Source: Endomychus coccineus (taxonomy: Eukaryota; Arthropoda; Insecta; Coleoptera; Endomychidae). Taken from it: a stretch of 64,000 bases of DNA. The notes below the pieces were generated by a model, which ran no database searches, had not been told where the DNA came from, and saw only the letters and a program-made list of their open reading frames with translations. The translations under genes and the position numbers were made by a program. Each line of letters begins with the position of its first letter. Position 1 is the stretch's first letter. The DNA lies in assembly GCA_958510875.1 (NCBI GenBank), contig OY294068.1, positions 33,646,297-33,710,296 of the forward strand, given 5' to 3'. This document shows, piece after piece, positions 54,057-64,000 of this stretch.

Positions 54057-54336
54057 TATTACCCATACAAAATCCATATTGCCTAAGTGTTTTGGAAGGA
54101 AGCAATTGATAAGACATTTGATTGTTTGTTAATAATTGTCAGACTTTACAGGTAACCACAATTCCATTGACCCTTTATGGATGAGTGATGAAGCTAATGT
54201 TCATTTGTATGGTTTTGTGAAAAAATGGAATTTTTGATATTGATCAAACGAAAACTCATCAGATATTGAACCATATTTTCGAAGATACAATGAGAATTCA
54301 GTTACAGTGAGGACAGCCTTTTTGTTCCGATGATCA

Positions 54337-54660
54337 CAAATAGAAACATGCACTTTTTGGTTTCTAATTTAGTTTACTCTGATGAATGGCTACTTGGTAG
54401 TTGAAAACTCCACAGTACTCAGTATTTTTAGTGGATAAGGGGGATTGTTTCTTATTTATTATGTTTGTCATGTTGCAAAAAAGTTATCGGAGTCTAATGA
54501 ACGGAAAATTCGTTTTTGAAGAAATTGCCCCATTGATTATAAGTATGAAACAAAAGCTAAAAGGTTGTCAATTCATACTTTTCTGGAGAACTTGTTTCAT
54601 TTTGGCGGATGCGCCAGATAAAAGTTAAGGTACTGTAGCATCCTAATCGTTGGAGTGATG
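54337..54660. repeat. Repeat D, short copy
   Basis: Matches 50490-50815 (blocks 'tttactctgatgaatggcta' and 'ttctggagaacttgtttcat'). It lacks the tandem array of the long copy. The frame 54401-54628 is not a real gene. Confidence 0.75.
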
Positions 54661-57244
54661 ATTGAAACATTCCACAGAAACCAATAATCCATATCCTACA
54701 ATTGATAGCAATTCATCACTATTATCATGTAAGAACCCAATATGTATTCCCGTAGTAATAATCCTCTAAGTTCATGAATGACCGACCACAGTAATCCTTT
54801 GCTTTCTACCTGTAAGTTTATTTATGGTTGAAGTATTTGAATACCCTTTGAAGGTGGTGTAATAACGCTGGAACTCCAGTAACGGATGTTACAAATAAAA
54901 TTGATATCAACAAAGTAGTGTTTAATTTCAAATATGGATAAAATTTATGATCTCATAGTGAAGGGTGAAACGATAGAATTTTTTTCAAATCAATAATTAT
55001 CATATGAATATATATATACTCATGGTTCAAGCGAGACAGAACAACCGAACATATATCAAGAATTTCGATACAAGCTGTAAGCAGCTTCGGAATAGAATAA
55101 TTTCTAAAAATGGAAAGTTTCGTTGGTCAGTGAGTTCTCCCGATTTATACGGCTGCTACTTTTTGGGGTGGGTATTAGAAGACAAAAGTGTAGGCTCATT
55201 GGCCAAGTGACGTTACTCAACTGAAGTTATCAATTCGTCTGTAGAATCTCATTCAAAATGCCACACAATGTAATGTTTCATTCACCTTCAAGATTAGAAT
55301 TCCTAATCCCAATAAAATTGAAATAAGACCCTCCCATATGATTATGCGTGATGTCTGAAGCTATGAAGGAAGCAATCAACATCTAGCTCATCTAATATCT
55401 TAGAGCTCCGAAATCGTGAACGATTTTCGTCACTATAAGTCAACAGGATATATGACAGACAAAATGTAGCAAAGGTATTCCATGTGTTCTGAAATAGATT
55501 TCATTTCAAAAGTACTTGAAGCTTAGTAAACTATCAGAGCATGTACAAAAAAATGGTAACAGGATACTTTGTTCCAAGCAACAAGCTTGTATTTTTCCAG
55601 GGGAACGGCTCCAACACAATTCAACGGTGACGTTGTGGAACACTAGTGAGATATTCCTTGATGGATATAACTTCTAAACTTATACGAAAAATTCCAATGC
55701 TCATCGCTGGCTCATACGATCTTCTACAAGCATTATAGGTTTCCCCTAGTGTAGACAAAATATTTAAAAAGACGGTATTTGCGAGTGGCACCTCAAAAAG
55801 TGTGTCTTCAATAGATTGGCTTCTCTGTATAATTCAACGTAAGAATTGCTTAGTACATATTTAGAGTTTTTTTTTGTTTGTGATAATCGTCAGTTCTCAT
55901 GATGCACCTTGCATCTATCCTAATATTTGGTATTAACGTGGCTCAAATTCTTACTTGTACCGAGCCACAAGAATTGCGGAGCAGGGTATGAACATACATG
56001 GTTAATTCAAATCGGTGATTTGTTCCTTTCATAAATGGTATGTCTGCAAATATGGTATACTTTAAAAAAAATTGAAGCACCAATGAAAATGGTTGCACTT
56101 TGAAACAACATTGAATCAGAAGAATTTGTTACAATTGTTCCGAATGAGACTCATTTCTATATTGCGGTCAAATTTTCATCTTATTCGCGGTCAATTTATT
56201 AATCAATTTATATTCTAGACTAGAAAACCAATAATAAACTCTAAATTAGTTTCGTGCGGTTGGCTCTAGAACGCGGAGCAATTTGGAATTTTCTAGTTAA
56301 TTAAACTCTAGCAAATAAAAGCTATATATTTTAGAGGTGTCCAAAAGCTATGCAGTTAGTTTTATAAAACCAACAATTAACAGGCGAAATGTCTCCACAT
56401 ATTTCCGGGATGTGCATTTTTGGAATGAATTTCCTTCGTAGTGTAGTTCATATCGATTATTCTTTTCAAGTTAATAACAATAACCTTTGTATATGCATTA
56501 TTCCTGTGTTTTGTGTAATATTAGATAGCGTGGATTCTTCTTTTGTTTTCAGTAGTTTGTATAACTCTTTCTACTCTCTGCCTTCGTGTACAACTGCTTT
56601 CAGATGGAATTAACCAACCAAACTCGCTGAAATGAACTGACCATAGAACCTGTTCGTTTGCTATTCTAGACCCGTTTTTTCATGATTCGTGTGTTTTTCC
56701 GTTCCAGAATCAAGCTCTATAGTTGAAATTATTCAACTTTTGTTGATTATTCTTTTGGATATCATGCATTTATTCTTATCTAAATTTCTAATGAGAAACA
56801 AAATGAATGTTATTGGAATATCCGAAATTTTTTAGAAACATCCATAGAGGAAAATATACTTATTCCAATGTGTATCATATCTGTCGATTTGCAAGCCATC
56901 AAATAGAACGCCATGAAGAATCTCATATACACTTATTCTGTAAATGATATGCTCTATTATTACTAGCAGCAAGTTTTTATAACATTATTTTAGCAAGGTT
57001 CATTCATCTATATCCACTCTTTCTTATGGGATAGTAAACAAATTGCCAGACGGTATCACTGTCGTTAATATCGTGCCAGACCCTAATCTATTATTGAATG
57101 GAATACTTATTTTTGTATTGAGTCTTGTTTTGATGAAATATAAACATAATTTTTTGTACAACACTGAATTAATCGGTTGAAATTCTATGTTATAAATGAA
57201 TACTCCTAAATAATTTCATAGCATTGAGTTAATTTATAATGTGG
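54661..57244. other. Unassigned sequence with a LINE scrap
   Basis: At about 55340-55470 the plus strand carries a faint relative of the RT block at 57.95 kb (MSEAMKEAINI against KEIEKAINIEL). The rest, including frames 55004-55210 and 56389-56613, shows no known motif. Confidence 0.35.
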
Positions 57245-57420
57245 TTACTATGAAAACACACATGTCCAAAATAGTCTAGATTGATTCAAAAATGCTCACA
57301 ACGGATATAACCTCGAAAATCAGGGAACATATTTTTTTGGGCCGATTGCAATACTTTCCTCACACTATATATTACGTACATTGAGGGAAGTAAAAAGGGA
57401 TTACCTTCACTATGTATATT
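57245..57420. repeat. Diverged relative of repeat A
   Basis: 'tccaaaatagtctagattga', a C/T-rich block and its complement-like 'ttgagggaagtaaaaa' resemble the body of repeat A around 3970-4060. Confidence 0.4.
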
Positions 57421-57864
57421 TGAATTTTTTGATGCATCATGGTTATTCTATGACGGCACAAATATTAACATTTCAAAATATTAAATAGCTGTAACAGCTG
57501 TACAAAGAATATCATCTGAATACCTTGAATGATTGATACCTTCCTTTTCATAAGTGTCTTGAACAATATATATTTTATGTGATGAATATATGAGGCAATA
57601 ACAACTTATTTGATCTACTGAAACATTATTATTTCACATATATACGAAACACGAAAAAACTATATTTCAAACGTCGGAACTGTTACCTTTAAGAAGAAAA
57701 TGCAGTCCTCACTTAGTTCCGAGATTTCACAATATATTAGCGGCATCGTATAAGCAGTTGAAAATGAAATCATTCGAAAAAAATTTGATATCTGACAGCG
57801 GATTTGTTAACATTTTTAAGATACCCACCATACTTTCATACATATACATATTAGAGTTGAACCA
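57421..57864. other. Unassigned sequence
   Basis: Nothing recognised. Confidence 0.4.
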
Positions 57865-58440
57865 ATTCGGAAAAAAGGAAAGAAGACTCTCCCCAACAAT
57901 TATAGAATCATTGCTCTATTATCTGTGATCTCTAAAGAGATAGAGAAAGCAATCAACATCGAGCTCATCCAATACCTAGAGACCTCAAAAATCGAGAATA
58001 ACCGACAATATGGCTTTCGTCAGCAGAAATCGACAGGAGACCGCGCAAGCGTGCGTCTTCTCTAGAAAGGATACACAATCATTGATATGATGATGTAAGG
58101 TACAAATATTCCTATGAAGTTTTCCATGTCCAACTCGGGATCACCACCAATAGTACCCTCTCATGAGACGATCATGTGAGGTCCATTGCGAAAAATGCTT
58201 CACAAAAACTCTGTTTTCTATTTCATGCCTAAAGTTACTTCACATCTCAATAGCTCCTGATAATCTACAAAGCACAGATTAGACCTGGCCTGAAGAACTG
58301 TAAACATGTTTGGAGTTCGACTCCCAAAGATCGCTGCAGCTTTCGGATTCTATCCAGAAGAGCTCTCAATAAGATCGTAGAAATATGGTAGATCTCTTCC
58401 TTCTCTATAGATACTTCCATGATCATTGTCAAGCTCGACC
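57865..58440 (+). pseudogene. Non-LTR retrotransposon RT, internally deleted
   Basis: KKGKKTLPNNYRIIALLSVI runs into SKEIEKAINIELIQYLETSK and NRQYGFRQQKSTGDRAS, the fingers region of a LINE RT. After about 58090 the sequence jumps to the thumb: DDHVRSIAKNASQKLCFLFHA, then LLIIYKAQIRPGLKNCKHVW. The palm with the catalytic Asp pair is deleted. The family matches 40640-42095 closely. Confidence 0.85.
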
Positions 58441-58610
58441 ATTGAGGTAACTATCGGTACGAGTGGATTTTCGATACACAGAATGTCCTAAAGTACCGTT
58501 AGTCTGTCAATTCCCGTTCCTAGATGTATTGGTTAGTCGACAGATTGACGGTACTTTAGGACATTCTGTGTATCGAAAACCCACTCCTACCGATAGATAC
58601 CTCAATGGTT
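58438..58610. repeat. Fold-back at a Penelope-like element end
   Basis: Two arms of about 70 bp, 58438-58505 and 58535-58610, are inverted copies: both contain 'cgatacacagaatgtcctaa' or its complement. Only about 30-40 bp separate them. The right arm is part of the PLE coding sequence, so the left arm is an inverted piece of the element itself. Confidence 0.85.
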
Positions 58611-58830
58611 TTTCCCACCACCACCCTGCCCAAGAGCAATCTGTCATAAGCTCCTTGATGCACAGAGCTGTCAACTTATCTCAACCTCAATCCTCAAACT
58701 CAGAATTAAAACATCTCTCATCTGCCTTATTATCAAACAATTTCTCCCATTACAACATTCAAAAAGCAATAAGGAGATACCCTTCGCCTGAAATTCCACT
58801 TCGACCTGAGCCCAGAGAGATGTAAGAATA
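58500..58830 (+). pseudogene. Penelope-like element, RT C-terminal part
   Basis: The frame reads CQFPFLDVLVSRQIDGTLGH, then SVYRKPTPTDRYLNGFSHHH and PAQEQSVISSLMHRAVNLS. This is the highly conserved PFLDVLVxRxxDGxxxxxVYRKPTxTDRYL segment of PLE reverse transcriptases, after the catalytic YxDD. Frame 58463-58825 is open, but its first residues come from the inverted arm and are not natural protein sequence. The copy is truncated on both sides. Confidence 0.85.
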
Positions 58831-58969
58831 GAGAGCACTAAAGAATATATTAGTGACCGGACTTAATGAAGCGCGAGTGGGGATGAATGAGTTACCAAGC
58901 TTCCTATACCATAAAATTTTTCTCTGTACGAACTACACTAGCGGAAGACTCGACTTCGAAAGAACGAAT

Positions 58970-59090
58970 TGTTAATGCCTCAAGCCTGCCCTGAATATGA
59001 CACCTGTAATGGTTGGCGAAACGTCTCCATCAAGCCAATATATTGTGACGAGGAATCAATCCGGAAGCCAAGATTTTTCAAGAATGATAA
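58970..59090 (+). repeat. PLE end with hammerhead-like core
   Basis: 'aagcctgccctgaatatgac', a cacc-tgtaat-ggt stem and 'ggcgaaacgtc' match 19205-19320 almost throughout, including the 'ccggaagccaagat' block that follows. The same PLE family as the copy at 19.2 kb. The CTGANGA block is mutated (CTGAATA). Confidence 0.6.
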
Positions 59091-60129
59091 TTGCCTGTAC
59101 TAAATTTCAAATAATGTTCGCAACGAAAGCCTTTGGAAGAATAACAGGAAGGTTCATGAACATGCATAAAAATCTCAGGTCCGTAGTTTTTGACGATCAG
59201 AATATTTATATCACTTCGATATATACCTAAAAATATACGGAGATATTGCCCCAACTTATTATTACGTCCTTTAAGGGGTCAGGAAATTGAATCATTTCAT
59301 TGTTTTATTTAACAAAAGGTCAGCCATATCTGGAATCACCCAATACCTAAATAATTACTCCAGCGTCGTGATATTTCCCAGAAGTAATTAAATCCGATAA
59401 CTTTTCAAAGACTTCATCTTGAAAATAGTGCATGCCTTGCTACTATTCGTTGTATAATGAACTAGAATTGCTCTCTATTTAGCCCGTTAGATTATATTCT
59501 GCTCACGCACATTTTAAACGAGTTCTCGAATATAACTAGGGTCGAAAAGTACATACGACGCAACTAAATTACCTTTCCTTTTCATTTTATTCATTCTCGT
59601 TACGAACTTTCGAACCGGTAACATGGGTAGACGTCTTATGAGAAAGTTTATCAAGTTTTGACATTTCTACATAGATAAGTGCAGAGTGCGATACCAGGGA
59701 CGTTGGAGAGTACTCCTACTTCAAAAAGAAACTTTGAGCAGCAAATTATACACTCTATAGTTCAAACGAAATGACTCTCATTGTGAAGTAATCGAATAGC
59801 GATTCAATGATATAAAGTTCTTGTAACTTGACTCAAAATTTTGTGCACTCCAAAAATGAGCCGCGATCAAGAAGTTTCTCAATATATAACTTCTGATATA
59901 CAAGGTGCACCATGAAAATGGGCAATTTTAAATGTCTCAGGAAAAAATCGCAGGAAGCTGCTTATACTTTTGAAATGTTGTAAGTAAGGTAGCATTTCAT
60001 CTAAATGCAACAGTGATCTGCTGCGAATATTTGAGATTTGAGATAAAAAATGTTACTCAAGAAATTAGAGTCGTATGTAGTCCAGTCAATGAAACCCAAA
60101 ATGGACCAGACTAACTAAATTCTCCCGAA
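59091..60129. other. Unassigned sequence
   Basis: No coding signal. 'tacaaggtgcaccatgaaaa' at about 59899 resembles a transposon terminus in style, but no partner end was found. Confidence 0.4.
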
Positions 60130-60420
60130 AGTCACCGATTTTAATGTAATAGGGCAGTGCTGTGAACCTTGATCCTGTCGGATCTCATCCCCAATGACCC
60201 GGGTGATCCAAGCAGTCCAAGAATGCTTCAGCCTTTTTGGTAGGCCTTTGTTTGTGCAATAAAATCAAAGCTTCTGCCTGATCGGCGAGGTGCAGTTGCT
60301 CCAACCCCAACAGCTTTTCCATCGCAGCCTTTGGGGTGGTCGACATTGCACTTTTTAATTCTAAGCACGCCAGCCTATGAACTGATCAATGTCTTACTAT
60401 TGAGGCTTAGCCAATTGGAG
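60130..60420 (-). pseudogene. Non-LTR retrotransposon fragment before RNase H
   Basis: On the minus strand SVHRLACLELKSAMSTTPKA is followed by AMEKLLGLEQLHLADQAEAL. This is the conserved segment between RT and RNase H in jockey/I-type LINEs (usual form RLACLGIxGAMRTTPTAALExLLGLPPL). Open for about 60 residues; two stops lie just upstream. Confidence 0.75.
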
Positions 60421-60559
60421 AGAAGCGAAGGTTAATGATGAAGAAACGTTCTAATTGAGGGATAGCCTTTCCCAGAAATAATAAATATTCTCAATAAATG
60501 AATCACTACCATGAACTGAGAATGCTATTACTATTCATTTATTTTTTACATTCAGTCTG

Positions 60560-60850
60560 AATTTATTCATTTTCGTGCACTCAAATCAGAATATCGTTCA
60601 TTCTACTAACTCCCTTATCAAACTATCCGCATTACAAGCAATCCTCGTGATATTTGCAAACATGCTTGGAATAACACACTCAACGTTCAAACGAATGTCA
60701 TTAATATACAATAGGAACAGCATTGGGCCTTGTAGAACTCCTAGATTATTCTAAATTTTATCCGATATAGTATTCCGCACTATAACCATTCGTGTCCTAT
60801 TCAATAGGCCATTTTAGAGAATTACCACCAGGTCCATTAGTCCAGTCAAT
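60560..60850 (-). pseudogene. Non-LTR retrotransposon RT palm fragment
   Basis: The minus strand reads GVLQGPMLFLLYINDIRLNV, matching GVPQGSVLGPLLFLLYINDI of LINE RTs with a short deletion. It is followed by a degraded stretch where the FADDT motif should be (SMFANITRI). No other part is present. Confidence 0.75.
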
Positions 60851-61087
60851 AGCAATTTTCACTCGTAAATTCTCTAGTAAGTCACCGATTTTGATCTACA
60901 ATGGCTCATTCGATTCGTAATCACCTATAGACAAAAGTCCACCACATCCCAACTGGGGAAAATTGTTTATATGGCTAATAAACAATAAATAACAATAAAT
61001 AAGCTACGATTCTAGCACAATATTAAAAAGAATGGAAAATGCATAAAAATGGGTAATTTGGACTGATTTTGGATGGTTTTGCATTTA
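60851..61087. other. Unassigned sequence
   Basis: A short (aataaacaat) run at about 60980-61003. Nothing else. Confidence 0.4.
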
Positions 61088-63277
61088 CAGGGTGTTCCAT
61101 CTCAGACGAGCCTCCCCGTATATTTCTTATGCCATAGTGAGTGGAAAAATCTCCCGAAACACGTCGAATGATTTTGTTTGGGGGACATCTTTTGACGTAT
61201 ATTTGAGGCTTGAACGAACAACCCTCTAATAAGGGGCGCTTCAACCCCTCAAAATTGAATAGGGGAGAGGGGTTGAGTGATACGTCATTTGAAAGGTCTT
61301 GGAAGCCTCTTTACAACGGTGTATGGAAAACGTAAATTTGATGAACCGTTTTCGCCAAAAATTAATTTTGTTGCTCGAATGCGCCACCTGGAATATTTTG
61401 GTTATTTGTACAATGTATAAGCTCATTTTTATTAAGCCTTCTTTACAAACTTAAACAATCTTCAAAAAATCACATTCGTAAAAAAATTGAATTGTGTTGT
61501 CATGCTTACAATGAAAAAAATTTTATCTGCATGTTTAAATCAAATGTTCAAATTGTCCTCCATTGACTTCCATACAATAATACAATCTTGACTTAATACA
61601 ATCTTGACTGAAAACCGTCTCTAAGATGGTTCAGCATAATTGGAGTTATTTGACGACACTCATTTACAATTCGTTGGCGTAGTTCGTCCAAATTTTCAGG
61701 CTGAGTCACAAAAATTTTGGGCTTAAGATGTCCCCACAAGAAGAAGTCCACAGGGTTCAGGTCAGGAGATCGGGCAGGCCACTCCATAGGACCTCTTCTT
61801 CCAATCCAACGACCGGGGTATTGCAAATTGAGGTATTGGCGAACTGGTGCGGCGTAGTGAGGAAAAGCTCCGTCTTGTTGGAAATGCAATTGTTGTTCAA
61901 GTAGTAGATGATCGTTTTCTGATTGTTCAGTTATTAACGTTCAATCGCATTTCCCAACATTTCAAGATAAATTTCGCCATTTAAATTACCAGGAATAAAC
62001 AGAGGTCCAATTAGGTGGTCTCCCAAAATTCCTACCCAAACGTTTAGTTTTTCCCGATGTTGAGTGTGAGCTTCTCGAAATACATGAGGCTTTGTATCGC
62101 TCCAAATTCTATAGTTATGCCGGTTAGCCTATCCATTAAGTAAAAAAAAAGCATTCGTCAGAAAAGCAAACGTTGTACAAGAAATTTGGGTTATTGTTGA
62201 TACGCTCGACCATAATTTCGCAAAACTCTTGCCTTCGATCCCAATCATCATCATTTAATTCCTGAATTAATTTAATTTTGTACGGATGGAACTTGTGTTT
62301 ATGTAAAATTCTGAAAACGTTAGATTGGCTAATACCGGAAGCTGCAGAAAATTGTCGTACAGATTGCGTGTTTGTCATAAGTTAGACATGTCTCAATACC
62401 GCCACAGCTGCTCCTTCATCAACAACAATTCCAATGGGTGCCCTTTTTTATCCATTACTGAACCCGTCTCCACAAATTTTGAAATCAATTCCATTACGTA
62501 CCTATGGCGAACGCTACGTTCAGGATGGTTTTCGTTAAATATCCTTGCGGCCGCTCGAGCATAATTTTGATTTTGGTAACTAACTAACCAGCTCAACCCG
62601 TTCTTGCAATGTGTACACCATATTTTTGAAATTTTAAACAAATCAGCAAAATAGTAACTCAACAGATTGATTAAAATCATGAAATGATCGGAGAAACGTT
62701 AAAACCAGATAAACACCTTCTAAGAACTAAAAATGAAGGCAACATAAGGGAATGTTTTGCTGTTTTTTTAGTTATCAGTTTGAGAGAATGTTTTATTGTA
62801 TGGAAGTCAATGGAGGACAATTTGAACATTCGATTTAAACAAGCAGATTAAATTTTTTTCATTGTAAGCATGACAACACAATTCAATTTTTTTACGAATG
62901 TAATTTCTTGAAGGTTGTTTAAGTTTGTAAAAAAGGCTTAATAAAAATGAGCTTGTACATTGTACAAATAACCAAAATATTCAAGGTGGCGCATTCGAGC
63001 AACAAAATTAATTTTTGGCGAAAATGGTTCATCAAATTCACGTTTTTCATACACCGTTGTAAAGAGGCTTCCAAGACCTTTCAAATGACGTATCACTCAA
63101 CCTCTCTCAATTTTGAGGGGTTGAAGCGCCCCCTATTAGGGGGTTGCTTGTTCAAGCCTCAAATATACCTCAAAAGATGTGCCCCGAACAAAATCATTCG
63201 ACGTGTTTCGGGAGATTCTTCCACTCACTATGCGATAAAAAATATACGGGGTGGCTCGTCTCAGATGGAACACCTTG
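61088..63277 (-). mobile_element. Long-TIR Tc1/mariner-type transposon, copy 2
   Basis: 2190 bp between TA dinucleotides (61086-61087 and 63278-63279). The same family as 24897-27067, with TIRs of about 490 bp. The left TIR is followed by a 16-bp tandem duplication near 61578-61609 ('aatacaatcttgact'). Frames 61023-61426 and 62947-63294 are TIR shadows. Confidence 0.9.
61593..62680 (-). pseudogene. DD41D-type transposase, broken (copy 2)
   Basis: Three pieces in different frames. 62680-62393 gives the DUF4817-like HTH (NYARAAARIFNENHPERS, MELISKFVETGSV). 62378-62136 gives RQFSAASGISQSNVFRI and then FLYNVCFSDEC with the first catalytic Asp. 61889-61593 gives MHFQQDGAFPHYAAPVRQYL with the second Asp and WPARSPDLNPVDFFLWGHLK with the third; 41 residues separate them. 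Here the codon before the second Asp is intact, unlike copy 1. Frameshifts near 62385, 62135 and 61900 inactivate it. The lesions differ from those of copy 1. Confidence 0.85.
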
Positions 63278-63299
63278 TATATTTATTCAATTGAACGTC

Positions 63300-63870
63300 A
63301 GAATCAATATTTAAAACAATTTGTTAGTTAACAATAAATGATCGAAACAGAATTGCCCCGAGGTTTACGTCAATTTCGGATGAATAAGACTTGATAAACA
63401 CGAATCTTTAGTCGCCCTGTTCGTAAATTGTTTACAAAACAGTATATTGTTAATGAATTAACAAACAAACAAAAATTGACCCTAGGTTGAGTTCAAAATG
63501 AATTTCGGATAATGTAGACTTGATGAGCAAGAACCTGTGGTCTATATGCCCGTCAATTGTTTATCACATCATGTTGTTAAATAACAATTTAACAAACAGA
63601 AAAAAGTTTACACCAGGTTGAGTTTAGAGTCAATTTCGGATAATTTAATCTTGATGAGCAAGAATCTTCGGTCAATATGTTCGCCAATTGCTTATAAGAC
63701 ATTATATTGTTAATAAACAAATTAACAAACAGAAGAAAATTGGCAGGAGGTTGAGTTTAAAGTCAATTTCTAATGATTTACACTAGATGAGCAATATACT
63801 TTGGTCAATATGTTCGTCGATTAGTTATAAAACATGATATTGTTAATTAACAAATTTAAAAAAAAAATCG
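63300..63870. repeat. Tandem array, about 131-bp units
   Basis: Units start near 63356, 63480, 63611 and 63744 with a partial unit before them. Each has 'aggttgagttta'-like, 'caatttcggataat'-like, 'ttgatgagcaagaat'-like and 'aacaaattaacaaacag'-like blocks. Divergence between units is moderate. No coding capacity. The array starts about 20 bp after the transposon end at 63277. Confidence 0.85.
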
Positions 63871-63908
63871 TCCCGAGAGTGCATGAAATAAATGCTTCGG
63901 GAGTTTTT
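63871..63908. repeat. Hairpin closing the tandem array
   Basis: 'tcccgagagtgcat' pairs with 'atgcttcggga' (small bulge, 7-base loop) and is followed by six T. It looks like a Helitron 3' hairpin or an RNA terminator in form, but no CTRR end follows, so the role is open. Confidence 0.5.
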
Positions 63909-64000
63909 TCACCTGCTGACGTTCTATAATGCCAGCTGCACATACACACACGCAGGCACAGCATGTTCATATACACATTTCATATTGATGGAAGGTGGTG

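Noticed and set aside
61023..61426. Frames matching those at 24817-25053 and 26728-26913
   Set aside because: They are within the TIRs of the long-TIR transposon copies and do not encode a protein.
63871..63908. Rho-independent terminator
   Set aside because: Stem plus T-run has the right shape, but the window is eukaryotic and no gene ends there.

Overview
This window looks like intergenic or heterochromatic DNA from an insect, made almost entirely of transposable elements in different stages of decay. The case for an insect rests on the element mix: a gypsy-type errantivirus with an envelope gene, many Penelope-like elements (PLEs), several non-LTR retrotransposons, a Helitron/Pif1 helicase scrap and long-TIR Tc1/mariner-type transposons. 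A beetle is my guess, but nothing in the window fixes the order. The sequence is clearly AT-rich. I found no convincing host protein-coding gene, tRNA, rRNA or CRISPR array.

Layout. 0.4-8.3 kb is a composite of mariner scraps, a satellite-like repeat, a non-LTR RNase H fragment, a Helitron-type helicase tail and several families of direct and inverted repeats. 8350-14192 is a structurally complete LTR retroelement on the minus strand with 227-bp LTRs, a 4-bp target duplication, primer-binding site, polypurine tract, one open gag-protease-integrase reading frame and an envelope gene. Reverse transcriptase and RNase H are absent. 16.7-22.3 kb holds PLE and LINE remnants, then a fold-back element packed with CACGTG. 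24897-27067 and 61088-63277 are two broken copies of one long-TIR transposon. 28.0-29.9 kb holds a PLE reverse transcriptase scrap and a split mariner. 30.8-34.2 kb holds a degenerate short repeat that grades into three tandem units of about 1.05 kb. 35873-38131 is an intact transposon with 465-bp terminal inverted repeats and an uninterrupted 359-residue transposase. 40.6-52.1 kb is LINE and PLE debris, including two PLE pieces arranged head to tail. 57.8-60.9 kb is more LINE and PLE debris. 63.3-63.9 kb is a 131-bp tandem array ending in a hairpin.

The items most worth a second look are the envelope-carrying errantivirus that keeps open gag, protease, integrase and env frames but has no polymerase; the apparently intact transposon at 35.9-38.1 kb, whose catalytic spacing I count as DD43D; recurring hammerhead-ribozyme-like cores at PLE ends; and the 1.05-kb tandem triplication.

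Limits. All homology calls come from recognising protein motifs by eye in translated sequence. No search was run. Fragment boundaries without terminal repeats are approximate to tens of bases.
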